Source: Agrobacterium cavarae (GTDB taxonomy: Bacteria; Pseudomonadota; Alphaproteobacteria; Rhizobiales; Rhizobiaceae). From it: a stretch of 64,000 nt of DNA. The translations under genes were made by a program, and so were the position numbers. Shown here in pieces: positions 36,088 to 44,694 of the stretch; within the stretch, counting starts at the first letter, position 1, and the number at the start of each line of letters is the position of its first letter. The DNA lies in the NCBI RefSeq assembly GCF_004310285.1, contig NZ_SISF01000026.1:1-64000 (forward strand), given 5' to 3'. The notes beneath the pieces are model-generated. The model saw nothing but the letters and a program-made list of their open reading frames with translations. It did not search any database and was not told the DNA's origin.

Positions 36088-37047
36088 TCAGAGTCCGGGC
36101 AAGAGGCCACCGTTCGGAACGGTGAGGTCTGCGATCAACCCATGATGGTTGGAACCAAAACTCGACGGGATGCGGGACAATTTTTGCGCCATCACTGGCA
36201 TACGAATGAAAATATGGTCGATGGGAACGCCCAGAATTCCTGCGCCGATCGGCCACGTCGCTGGCTCCAAGCCAGCCGTCGTCAATCCAGTGCGCTTCAA
36301 AAGGCCTTGCATGTCGGGGGCTATGGTTGCCGCGTTGAAATCACCCGCGAGCACCAAAGGACCGTCGATCTTACTGAGGGCTTCACCAAGTCCCGCCAGC
36401 TCATTTGTATGGTATTTGTCAAAATAAGGTTTGCTCAGATGCGCTGCGGCCAGAGACAGCGTGACGCTGCCCAGATGAATTCGGGCCGTTGCAAATCGAT
36501 CCTTGCGCAAATCACTGAGATTGCCGACATAAACCATCTCCAGCGGATACTTTGACAACAACAGCAGATCGCATGTGCTCGTATGGTCTCCGCAGCCGAT
36601 GCGATACGGGAAGGTTTTTGACAGGCGATCGAGATGTAAGCCAACCGGGGCAGCTTCCATGACATAGGCGATGTCTGCGCCCGATTGCAGGATGTAGTCG
36701 GCGATCGCACCACCGTTTTCAAGATTTTCGCCCAGGACGTTAAAGGACAGCACACGCAGACTTTGCGTGCTGGTGGTCCCGGCCGAAAATGTTGGCGGCA
36801 GCGAATTCCAAATCATCAGAACAGCATGGCAAACAACCAACATGGTTGCGCACAACATAGCCATCGAGACTGCACCGGGTCGCAGAGCCAGACAAAACAG
36901 CGCCAACAGCATCATTGCGACACCGGCATGCAGCTGGAGGGAGAAAACGACAGCCGGCGCCCACAGGTCAGTGGTATATCGCAGGGCGAAGAAAGCCAGC
37001 GCCAGACCCAGCAGGGTCGCGCAAATGTGAAAGAGTATGTTTCTCAT
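36088..37047 (-). CDS. Membrane-anchored endonuclease/exonuclease/phosphatase (EEP) family protein
   Basis: A 319-residue protein with three N-terminal membrane segments (ILFHICATLLGLALAFF, VVFSLQLHAGVAMMLLALFCLAL, MAMLCATMLVVCHAVLMIW) and a C-terminal EEP domain: RVLSFNVLGEN, ADIAYVMEA, LSKYPLE, VLAGDFNAATIA (catalytic DFN), and PIDHIFIR plus SNHHGLIADL (catalytic His). The topology puts the catalytic domain in the periplasm. EEP enzymes cleave phosphodiesters or phosphomonoesters, so it might process lipid-pyrophosphate or a phosphodiester-linked substituent. The active-site residues look complete. Confidence 0.78.
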   Translation of the reverse strand: MRNILFHICATLLGLALAFFALRYTTDLWAPAVVFSLQLHAGVAMMLLALFCLALRPGAVSMAMLCATMLVVCHAVLMIWNSLPPTFSAGTTSTQSLRVLSFNVLGENLENGGAIADYILQSGADIAYVMEAAPVGLHLDRLSKTFPYRIGCGDHTSTCDLLLLSKYPLEMVYVGNLSDLRKDRFATARIHLGSVTLSLAAAHLSKPYFDKYHTNELAGLGEALSKIDGPLVLAGDFNAATIAPDMQGLLKRTGLTTAGLEPATWPIGAGILGVPIDHIFIRMPVMAQKLSRIPSSFGSNHHGLIADLTVPNGGLLPGL

Positions 37048-37089
37048 GAGGTTTTGCGTCCAGTATCGGGCTGCTTCTCAGCTCCCCGA

Positions 37090-38517
37090 TCAGGTCCTGC
37101 CGAATTCATCGACAAGACGGACAATGTCATCCTCGCCCAGATAAGACCCAGTCTGGATCTCGATCATTTCCAGCAGAATTTTACCAGGATTGCCAAGCCG
37201 GTGCACGGCTCCCTGCGGGATGTAGACGGACTGGTTTTCGTGCAAGATGGTGACCTGATCGCCGATGGTGACCTCCGCGGTTCCCTTCACGCAGATCCAA
37301 TGCTCCGCCCGATGATGGTGCTTTTGCAAGGACAACTTCTTGGCGGGATGAACGAACAATCGCTTCACTTGGAAGCGATCACCGTTAAGGATCGACGTAT
37401 ACCCACCCCAGGGACGCAGCGATGTTGGATGTGTTTCGGTCAGGCTTGCCGTTTTCCGGTCGGCGGCCAGTAACTTCACCAGATTGCCCACATCCTGCGC
37501 ATTGTCCAGACGCCCGATCAAAACCGCATCCTCCGAGGCGATCACGGCCACGCCATCCATGCCCTGCACGGCCATATGGGCATTGCGGGAAATTACCAGC
37601 GAGTTTGTGGTATCACGTACAGTGACATTGCCGTGCACCACGTTACCGTCGCCGTCCACTTCTCCGATTTTCCAGACCGCATCCCAACTTCCCAGATCCG
37701 ACCATTGGATGGCGGATGGGACAACGGCGGCATTGGCGGTCTTTTCCATCACCCCGTAGTCGATCGAAATCGAAGGTGCTTGCGCAAATGCATCCCGATC
37801 AAGACGAATAAAATCAGCGTCCAGCGTTGCCTCCGCAACCGCGCGATCCACAGCCGTCACAACGTCAGGCGAATAAAGCTCCAATTCAGCGATAATTGCG
37901 GCTGCCGAAAACAGGAACATGCCTGAGTTCCAGTAGTAGTTGCCGGTATCGATCAGCGCCTGGGCGGTCTCGGCATTCGGTTTCTCCACAAACCGACCAA
38001 CCGCATAGGCGCCGTTCTCCAGCTGACTGCCCAGTTCGATATAGCCATAGCCTGTTGCCGGCTCTAACGGCGTGATGCCGAAGGTCACCAGCTCTCCCTT
38101 CGCGGCCGCCCTCAAAGCGGCAGAGGTGGCGGCTTGGTAATTGTCATCCATCGTGATCGCGTGGTCCGACGGCAGCACAAATAGCATGGTGTCTTCACCA
38201 AACCTATCCGCGACAATACGCGCTGCCGCGGCCAAGGCGGGCGCGGTGTTTCGCGCCACAGGTTCCAGCACGATACCAGACAGCGCGATATCCCTGGCGC
38301 GCGCCTGCTCGGCAACCAGAAATCTGAAGTCTTCATTGGTCACCACCAAGGGTGCCTCATAGACAGTTTTGTCGGCCACGCGCGCGAGAGTGGACTGAAA
38401 AAGTGTCTCTTCGCCAGTCAATGCCAAAAACTGCTTGGCTGCCGTGGCACGTGACAACGGCCACAGCCGAGTGCCCTTGCCCCCTGCCATGATCACAGGG
38501 ACAATTTTACTTGTCAT
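37090..38517 (-). CDS. manC: Mannose-1-phosphate guanylyltransferase / mannose-6-phosphate isomerase
   Basis: A 475-residue bifunctional enzyme supplying GDP-mannose. The nucleotidyltransferase domain starts VPVIMAGGKGTRLWPLSR (signature GGKGTRLWP), followed by FVLPSDHAI, GYGYIELG and VGRFVEKPN. The C-terminal type-II phosphomannose isomerase cupin has FQVKRLFVHPAKKLSLQKHHHRAEHWICVKG with the metal-binding His cluster and ends with IIEIQTGSYLGEDDIVR-like sequence (here EMIEIQTGSYLGEDDIVR). It indicates mannose, fucose or a related GDP-sugar in the polymer. It is preceded by a 447-base gap carrying a structured element and a small reading frame. Confidence 0.95.
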   Translation of the reverse strand: MTSKIVPVIMAGGKGTRLWPLSRATAAKQFLALTGEETLFQSTLARVADKTVYEAPLVVTNEDFRFLVAEQARARDIALSGIVLEPVARNTAPALAAAARIVADRFGEDTMLFVLPSDHAITMDDNYQAATSAALRAAAKGELVTFGITPLEPATGYGYIELGSQLENGAYAVGRFVEKPNAETAQALIDTGNYYWNSGMFLFSAAAIIAELELYSPDVVTAVDRAVAEATLDADFIRLDRDAFAQAPSISIDYGVMEKTANAAVVPSAIQWSDLGSWDAVWKIGEVDGDGNVVHGNVTVRDTTNSLVISRNAHMAVQGMDGVAVIASEDAVLIGRLDNAQDVGNLVKLLAADRKTASLTETHPTSLRPWGGYTSILNGDRFQVKRLFVHPAKKLSLQKHHHRAEHWICVKGTAEVTIGDQVTILHENQSVYIPQGAVHRLGNPGKILLEMIEIQTGSYLGEDDIVRLVDEFGRT

Positions 38518-38557
38518 ATTCCATCCTTTTGATTGAAGCTCTGCGTGCCCGTAGGCG

Positions 38558-38764
38558 CTACGGAACAGCGTTTGTTTGAGACGAAGCGGGCGCAGGCGGT
38601 GCCTCGTCAGATAGGCGGTTGGGCATCGACTTCGTCTGACTTCGTTTCACTGAACAAAGCACACAGTAAATAACCAACGGGACATAGGCTGCCTGCAAGC
38701 CAATCAAGGAGAGCGCCGTTCTCAAGACCGTGATTTTGATCAAGCCGGAAGCAAGGCAGGGCAT
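38558..38764 (-). CDS. Possible small membrane protein upstream of manC
   Basis: A 68-codon frame in the gap before manC. It encodes one long hydrophobic segment (ITVLRTALSLIGLQAAYVPLVIYCVLCSV) followed by a polar, proline-rich tail (SDEAPPAPASSQ). No convincing ribosome site precedes ATG at 38764 and I recognise no family. The hydrophobic pattern and same-strand position between two operon genes make a real small inner-membrane protein possible, but it could be chance. Confidence 0.35.
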   Translation of the reverse strand: MPCLASGLIKITVLRTALSLIGLQAAYVPLVIYCVLCSVKRSQTKSMPNRLSDEAPPAPASSQTNAVP

Positions 38765-38870
38765 ACCGCAGAGACCAGTCGCAATGCTAACATCGCAAAA
38801 AACGCGTGGGGGGCGTACTTGACGCTGTCGCGATCTCTTCGATTCATAACCTGACGTTTCTCAGCCTTAT

Positions 38871-38904
38871 ACCCGGGTGATGCCCGTCGGGCCTGTGATC
38901 GGGT
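38871..38904. promoter_or_regulatory. Nested hairpin in the metallophosphatase-manC gap
   Basis: The sequence folds as two nested perfect stems: outer ACCCG/CGGGT and inner GCCC/GGGC around a 3-base loop. It lies about 60 bases past the stop of the metallophosphatase gene in transcription order. There is no T-run, so it is not a canonical terminator; it could stabilise a transcript end, pause polymerase or act as an internal attenuator. Confidence 0.35.
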
Positions 38905-38964
38905 AACAATACCGGCTTAGGGAGCCACCGTGTCGCCCAGCGATAAAGAAGCCGTGCGATGCTC

Positions 38965-39798
38965 TCAGCTCTCTGTGCCGCATCTGATTTTTCCTGGCAC
39001 AGTTTGGCAAGTTTCATTCCGGGGTTCTAAAATAAACTGCCTGTCCTCTTCCAAAACCAGACAGGTGAGATTCCCGGTAATATAGGCGCCCGTATCGACA
39101 TTGATCCGGTTCGACCTGAAAACCGGGCTAGTGACCGGCGTGTGCCCATGCACGATCATGAAATCATGCGGCAGGACACAGTCGAGAAAGGGTTGTCGGA
39201 TCGACATAAGATCCACCGCTGATTGGTTTTCAAGCGCGATTCCTGGTCGGATGCCTGCGTGAACAAAGGCGTAGTCACCGATCGTTACGTAGAGGCGGAG
39301 TCTTTCGAGAAAGCTTTTATGTTCGGCGGGAATTTGCTTCACGGCCAGAGCCATCACGGTATGAACGATATCACGGTCGATATTGGCGGGAACAGTAATA
39401 CCGTAGGCATGGAGTGTTTCGCGGCCTCCCGCAGCCAGCCACCGCAGTGCGATGTCCATATCGTTCAGCGCACGCAGCATGCTGTCATCATGATTGCCAC
39501 GCAGCGTCACCACACGCCGTGTCATCTGCCGTTCGATCAACTGATCAATGACCTCGCGGGACCGCAAACCGCGGTCAACATAGTCACCCAGAAGCACCGT
39601 GACATTACGCTTGAAGGGGTGTGCGGCCTCATTGGCATCGATTTTGGCAAAGGCTTGCGCAAGCAGGTCCGCGCGACCATGGATATCGCCGATCACGTAC
39701 ACACGCACACCATCGGGAACTCTTGCAGCGGCGCGCGCGATTGTCACCTCTTCCCGCTCAGGCAGGAGCTTCAAGAAGAAATCAACCAACTTTCGCAT
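38965..39798 (-). CDS. Serine/threonine-protein-phosphatase-like metallophosphatase
   Basis: A 277-residue calcineurin-like phosphoesterase. All metal motifs are present: YVIGDIHGRADLL (GD-x-HG), LLGDYVDRGLRS (GDYVDRG), LRGNHDD (GNH[DE]), a His in YAFVHAGIRPG, and IVHGHTP. This pattern is that of bacterial PPP-type protein phosphatases. In an operon with a Wzc-like tyrosine kinase it might remove phosphate from a protein or from a lipid carrier. ATG at 39798 shares one base with the stop of the upstream ligase-like gene (TGATG), so translation is coupled. Confidence 0.85.
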   Translation of the reverse strand: MRKLVDFFLKLLPEREEVTIARAAARVPDGVRVYVIGDIHGRADLLAQAFAKIDANEAAHPFKRNVTVLLGDYVDRGLRSREVIDQLIERQMTRRVVTLRGNHDDSMLRALNDMDIALRWLAAGGRETLHAYGITVPANIDRDIVHTVMALAVKQIPAEHKSFLERLRLYVTIGDYAFVHAGIRPGIALENQSAVDLMSIRQPFLDCVLPHDFMIVHGHTPVTSPVFRSNRINVDTGAYITGNLTCLVLEEDRQFILEPRNETCQTVPGKIRCGTES

Positions 39799-41321
39799 CA
39801 GGATTGATCTGCCGCCGGCCTGCGCTGGACTGCTGTGTCCGCGAGCGGATCGAACGATGGTCTTTCTCCCAGTGAGATCGTCACGCAGCCAGCAAGAAGG
39901 GCTGCAAGAAGGAGCGCGTTTCCGGGGATTTGCAGGGAGAAATCTACGAGTGAATGCAAGGCGACAACGAGAAGGCTTGTCAGGCCAATGACCGGCGCGA
40001 AGCGGTAGCGGGACCGCTCGAGCAGGCCTGTCACAAGCGCCCATCCGAGCGCTGTCAGCGCGACCCCTAGAACGACCAAGAAAACGATGCCCAGCCCAAG
40101 CGCTCCCTCAAGGTAGGAGTTATGGGCAGCATCCCAGACTCCCTCGATACCGGAACATTGCGGTGAGCGATAGGCGGGGAACACATCCGGGAAACTGCCG
40201 AAACCGGAGCCAAGCGGCCAATTGTCTCGCACCGCCTGCGCCGTCGATGAAAATGCGCACAGCCGTGCCTGATCGACCGATTGAGCCCCCATGCGGTAGA
40301 TCGCTTCTTGTGCAACAACCACTGCCGCTGTCGACATCAAACTGACGATGAGCGCCAACCGCCACCCTCGAGCAATTGATCTCGGAGCGGAACGGCGACG
40401 GCGCCTCTTCCCTCCATTGAAGAGCCACACGAGACAGATCAGCCCGATGAAGACCGACGCCGTTGCACCACGCGACTGGGTAGCCGCGAGCGCCAATACG
40501 TCCATGAGCAGACCAACTATCATGTAAAACGTCGCTTTTTCCACATTGGTCAGGCGACCGGGGTTCAAGACCTTGCTGGCAAGGGCCCTGAGGCTACTAC
40601 TCTGCAAGTAGAAACCCAGCAAACCGGCATTGATAACGATACCGATGCCAAAATAGGTGCCAGCGGAATTCCTGTTGATGTAAAAGCCGGTAAGACTGCC
40701 GATATAGGCGGTTTTCGTCTCAAACCCGACCGTCATAGGGGCAAGCAGGAACTGGCAAAGACTGATCGCTGCCACCGCCGCTACGAGATACGACAATATC
40801 GACAGGAGCAGGAAGGCCTCACCTCTACAGTTGAAGAGATGAAGCGCCACGACAAAAGTCAGGAGCGGTGACCATACGATGATATCAGCTTTGGTCTGCT
40901 CCGGTGTCACGGACAGGGCCCCCTCGACCGGTCCGACAAGCGACCTGATATAACTCCAGGCGGGATGCTCCCACGGGTTGTCGAGGAGCCGTAACGATTG
41001 CCCATATTGGGTCAACGCGAGAACGACGAGGCAGACAAGCGCCACCCCCGCAATGAAGGACACACGCGGATATGGAAACGGACGCCAGCACATGATCGCC
41101 GCGCTCACCGCGACCACCATGGTGATAACGGCCAGCGGTTCGAAATCCACCGCACCGAATGTCAGCATCGGGAAGACAAGGACGAGAAAAAAGACGGCAC
41201 GCATTCCCGTGAAAAACGGCTGCTGCCATGCCCCCGCTCTCCTCATCGCATTGGCCTGATACTCCGTCCCTGCCGGATGACTGTGTGGATCTTTGAGAAT
41301 TCCGTAAACCCTATCTTGCAC
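39798..41321 (-). CDS. O-antigen ligase/polymerase-like membrane protein (Wzy_C family)
   Basis: A 507-residue protein with about 12 membrane segments and the Wzy_C/WaaL-type periplasmic loop: DNWPLGSGFGSFPDVFPAYRSPQC followed by AAHNSYLEGALGLGIV, where the conserved His-Asn-Ser/x-Tyr-Leu and the preceding G-x-G-F-G-x-F block are diagnostic. The family includes O-antigen ligases and some polysaccharide polymerases. GTG at 41321 overlaps the end of the upstream gene by 11 bases. Together with the protein at 25815 the locus has two candidates for polymerisation. Confidence 0.82.
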   Translation of the reverse strand: MQDRVYGILKDPHSHPAGTEYQANAMRRAGAWQQPFFTGMRAVFFLVLVFPMLTFGAVDFEPLAVITMVVAVSAAIMCWRPFPYPRVSFIAGVALVCLVVLALTQYGQSLRLLDNPWEHPAWSYIRSLVGPVEGALSVTPEQTKADIIVWSPLLTFVVALHLFNCRGEAFLLLSILSYLVAAVAAISLCQFLLAPMTVGFETKTAYIGSLTGFYINRNSAGTYFGIGIVINAGLLGFYLQSSSLRALASKVLNPGRLTNVEKATFYMIVGLLMDVLALAATQSRGATASVFIGLICLVWLFNGGKRRRRRSAPRSIARGWRLALIVSLMSTAAVVVAQEAIYRMGAQSVDQARLCAFSSTAQAVRDNWPLGSGFGSFPDVFPAYRSPQCSGIEGVWDAAHNSYLEGALGLGIVFLVVLGVALTALGWALVTGLLERSRYRFAPVIGLTSLLVVALHSLVDFSLQIPGNALLLAALLAGCVTISLGERPSFDPLADTAVQRRPAADQS

Positions 41322-42171
41322 AGGCGACGACGAGTTCCGCCGGACGCTTCAGATCAAGCTCCGTCCCCGGTGGACCGTTCAAAGCTGGCGGTCGACAGTT
41401 TAAAGGCACAGGATAGGAAACCCCGAGCGCATCAATGATCTTCAAGATCCGCACCTGGCGATCGAGACGTTGCCGGTCAATCACGGTTCGCATCAACTGT
41501 CGCGATCGTTCTCCAGCCTCACTATAGAGCGAGGCGATCTCGCGAGGTTCGCCCAGCCTGATGACGCGCTCAATGTCAAGTCCGTGCTGTGGCGGCAGGG
41601 TGATCCTCCCTGTATCCACCAAAGTTCCCACCAGTCGCAAGCGAGGAATCATAATCCATTTTTCCGCTGGGGCGTAAAAATACGAAAGATCTAGCAAGCG
41701 AGTGAGGCTCGCCTTGTCACCGCCTTGCTGCACCATAATTTGGGCAAGAAGCATCCATGCGTTGCCATCGGTCGGCGTGCATTGAAGCCGATGTTTCACA
41801 GCCCGATTTGCAGCAACAAGAAGGCTCTGGATGTCCCGATCCCTGGCTTCGGACCAAATTGCCTGATCGAGCGCGCCCAGCCGGACTGCCAATACACCAC
41901 GCGACACCTCGTCCAGACAGCTGCTCTCTGCGGCTTTCATCTCTTTCGAGTCTGCCACCTCTGTCAGAACCTTGGGGTCTATCCAACTGTTGGCATCGAA
42001 TAGCCCTGCCCGCTGGGTAACCGACTGACGACTGAGTGCTGCGAGTTCAGCTGCGCGACCGAGACGGCGAACATCACTGGTCGGCAAGATATCCAGCAGC
42101 ACGTTGCCGGCCGTCAGAAAGAGAAGGCTGCTGGCCCCGATCGTCAGGACAAAATAGAGAAAGCGTCTCAC
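41311..42171 (-). CDS. Hypothetical membrane-anchored protein, TPR-like
   Basis: A 286-residue protein with one N-terminal membrane segment (FLYFVLTIGASSLLFLTAGNVLL) and a helical periplasmic body. The stretch HRLQCTPTDGNAWMLLAQIMVQQGGDKASLTRLLDLSYFYAPAEKWIMIPRL resembles tetratricopeptide-type helices. Its ATG overlaps the end of the Wzc-like gene by 4 bases, so it is coupled to it. I do not recognise a specific family; proteins of this layout are found near WaaL/Wzy-type genes in alphaproteobacterial polysaccharide loci and could bridge the export or polymerisation machinery. Confidence 0.65.
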   Translation of the reverse strand: MRRFLYFVLTIGASSLLFLTAGNVLLDILPTSDVRRLGRAAELAALSRQSVTQRAGLFDANSWIDPKVLTEVADSKEMKAAESSCLDEVSRGVLAVRLGALDQAIWSEARDRDIQSLLVAANRAVKHRLQCTPTDGNAWMLLAQIMVQQGGDKASLTRLLDLSYFYAPAEKWIMIPRLRLVGTLVDTGRITLPPQHGLDIERVIRLGEPREIASLYSEAGERSRQLMRTVIDRQRLDRQVRILKIIDALGVSYPVPLNCRPPALNGPPGTELDLKRPAELVVACAR

Positions 42172-44492
42172 AAGCGCGTTTTCTTGCCACCCGCCCTCTC
42201 CTTACCGGTTCCGCTATCCGTGTAATAGTACGCATACTTTCCGTAATAGTATCCGCGCGATTCACCGTAATTGTATTTCTTCATCCGTGCGCTGATGACA
42301 CTGTTGAAGATCAGGCCAACGGTTTTTTCGTAGATATCCCTGTTTTCTTCCAGCACTCGCCGAACGACACGGCGCGGCGTGGTGCCCCATTCGACCACGA
42401 AGACGAAGGCATTGAAGAAGCGGCTGATCCCGCGGACATCGATGACGGGTCCCAGTGGCGGTAGATCAACGATCACATAATCAAAATTGGCAGCGGCTTC
42501 CTCGAGCAATTTCTCCATCTCATTTGAGGCAAGGAGAACCTGACTGTCGAGAATCCGTTTCTTCGTGACGCTTGGCAAGAACAGGAGGCCGCTTTCCGGC
42601 TCCCGCAACAAAAGTTCCTCCAGTGGCCGTTCTCTCCGAAGTACCTCGATCAACCCGGCCGTAACATGGGGGGCCATGCGTCGCGTCATTCCGGGATTAC
42701 GAAAGTCCGCATCGATAAGGAGAACACGAGCGCCCTGCAAAGCAATGAGACTTGCCAGGTTCTTCGCCGTTGTTGTCTTGCCTTCGCCGGGCATCACAGA
42801 GACGATGCCAATGACTTTCCGCCCCGCATTGATCTGAAGATCGACCTCGACCTTCGCTGACCGCAACGTTTCGGCAAAGCCTGACAGAGGCATTTCAAGC
42901 ACGTGCCGCATAATAGGCTCACGTATAAGCACATGGCGGGCATCAGGGCTCTCTGACTGTTCGGGCTCATTTTTTTTGCTAGGCAGTTTCTCAAGCATGC
43001 CAATGAAATGAAGTCCGGTGCTCTCCCGCACCTGATCGGGCGTACGGAAGCCTTGATCATTATATTCCCGCCATGCCGCCAGACCACCGCCAAGCATAAG
43101 ACCCACCAAGCACGACCAGACCATCACAAACGGTATATTGGGCCAACTTGGCTTGCTGGGCAGGGTGGCGCTGGTGATGGTTCGCGCCTCTGTCGTCGGA
43201 AACGATTGCTGCTGAAGTGCATCCTGATAGCGCTGCAAGAATGTCGTATACAGGTTTTGGTAGCTGTCCGATTCCCGGATCAATTGACGCAATTGCACCA
43301 TGACCTCGTTGGACGACGTCTGCTCCCCCGCGAGGGTGTTCATTGAATCGTTCAGCGTTTTCTCGCGCGTCCGTGCGACCTCAAGGTCTGAAGTATAGGT
43401 CATCGCGATACGCTTTAACTCTACGAATATTAGCCGCTGGTACTCATCCATATCCTTATGAAGACTGACCACTTGGTAGTGCGTTGGGCCGAGTTTGCTG
43501 GTCAGCTCTTGCGCCGTCTTGGCTGCCTTGAGATATTTGGTGCGCAGATCATTGATAACAGCGCTGCCCAATTGATCCGTGACGGCGACGTCGGTTCTAC
43601 CCGATTGAATAATATCCGTAATCTGCTTCAGGCGGGCTTCAGCATTAGCGGTTTGATCATGCGCAGCAGACAGTTGCGAGGTCAGTTCAGTAACCTGTTG
43701 GTCACCGATAAACTTGCCATCACCTGAAGACACCAGCCCGTGCTTCGCCTTGAACTGCTGGATCGCCATATCGGCCTGAATTGAACTTGACTTGAGTTCG
43801 GTCAGGCGATCCCGAAGCCAGCCACTGGCGCGCTTGACCTGCTCATAGCGGGCATTCAATTGATCCGTGAAGTAGGCATCCGCGTAGGCGTTGGCGATAT
43901 CGACGGATAACTTGGGATTGGGCGATGTATAGCTGACGGTCAGAATATAGGTTCGCGCAACGCGCTTGACCTCAAGATTGCTCTCAAGCTTTGCGATGAT
44001 GGCCTCTCGGACAGCCTGCCGCCTTTCCTCCTCGTTGACCGACGGCGAGACAAACCATGACCCGAAGTTGACGATACGCGAAAATGTGCTTCTGACGGCG
44101 GACAACAAACCACCGCCATTCAAAAACAACTCGTTCTGATCAAGCTGCAACTCTTGGCTCACCAACGCTGCGACGTTATCCGATTTGATAACCTCGACCT
44201 GGCTGTCAATGGCAGCCGTATCTAGCGTCGCGTCGGCCAGGCTTGCCGTCAGGTCCGAAAGGTTCTTGTGGCTATCGATAATAATCTCATTCGTAGCCGT
44301 GTAACGAGGCACCGCTGAAACGCAGTAGACCGCGCCGAGCAAGAGGACTGAACATGTCGCGATGACAACGACCATCTTTTGTCGACGTAAAGCAGCTATG
44401 AGCCCGACGACGTCAATTGTTGTTTGTACTCCTGTTGGATTCTCTTTAGGCGGAATAGTTTCAAGGCGATTGTCTACTGCGCGATCGGACAT
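42168..44492 (-). CDS. Wzc-like polysaccharide co-polymerase / tyrosine autokinase
   Basis: A 774-residue inner-membrane protein. Two membrane segments (near residues 38-56 and 455-475) flank a long periplasmic coiled-coil region rich in heptads (DRLTELKSSSIQADMAIQQFK; ATYTSDLEV-type helices). The cytoplasmic kinase domain has Walker A MPGEGKTTTAKN, Walker A' LLIDADFRNPG and Walker B VIVDLPPLG. The C-terminal tail is tyrosine-rich (YNYGESRGYYYGKYAYYYTD), as in autophosphorylating bacterial tyrosine kinases. It sets chain length and couples polymerisation to export through the Wza-like protein. The metallophosphatase two genes downstream is a candidate opposing enzyme. Confidence 0.93.
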   Translation of the reverse strand: MSDRAVDNRLETIPPKENPTGVQTTIDVVGLIAALRRQKMVVVIATCSVLLLGAVYCVSAVPRYTATNEIIIDSHKNLSDLTASLADATLDTAAIDSQVEVIKSDNVAALVSQELQLDQNELFLNGGGLLSAVRSTFSRIVNFGSWFVSPSVNEEERRQAVREAIIAKLESNLEVKRVARTYILTVSYTSPNPKLSVDIANAYADAYFTDQLNARYEQVKRASGWLRDRLTELKSSSIQADMAIQQFKAKHGLVSSGDGKFIGDQQVTELTSQLSAAHDQTANAEARLKQITDIIQSGRTDVAVTDQLGSAVINDLRTKYLKAAKTAQELTSKLGPTHYQVVSLHKDMDEYQRLIFVELKRIAMTYTSDLEVARTREKTLNDSMNTLAGEQTSSNEVMVQLRQLIRESDSYQNLYTTFLQRYQDALQQQSFPTTEARTITSATLPSKPSWPNIPFVMVWSCLVGLMLGGGLAAWREYNDQGFRTPDQVRESTGLHFIGMLEKLPSKKNEPEQSESPDARHVLIREPIMRHVLEMPLSGFAETLRSAKVEVDLQINAGRKVIGIVSVMPGEGKTTTAKNLASLIALQGARVLLIDADFRNPGMTRRMAPHVTAGLIEVLRRERPLEELLLREPESGLLFLPSVTKKRILDSQVLLASNEMEKLLEEAAANFDYVIVDLPPLGPVIDVRGISRFFNAFVFVVEWGTTPRRVVRRVLEENRDIYEKTVGLIFNSVISARMKKYNYGESRGYYYGKYAYYYTDSGTGKERAGGKKTRL

Positions 44493-44694
44493 GCCGGATC
44501 CTTATGAAAGCACTCTGATGTCTGTCAAATAGCGATTAAGCGAGACACACACTCGACTGCTTTGTTTTCATTGATTTTTCAGGATTCAGTTTCAGGCTGT
44601 CCCTGACAAACTCTCGAATCCGATATCTATCGACCGGATGCTTCTTGTACCGTATCAGCGGGGTCTCAACGGCTCCCAACTTGACAGGAGATAC
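44493..44694. other. 202-bp gap before wzc-like gene
   Basis: The bases between the exported glycine-rich protein gene and the Wzc-like gene contain no gene. The stretch near 44540-44585 is AT-rich on a GC-rich background and could hold an internal promoter for the wzc part of the operon, but no defined -35/-10 pair is claimed. Confidence 0.3.

Noticed and set aside
40000..40015. Second GCGGTAGCG partial match on the plus strand
   Set aside because: Antisense to the operon and inside a coding region; differs from the 12-base element after the core.
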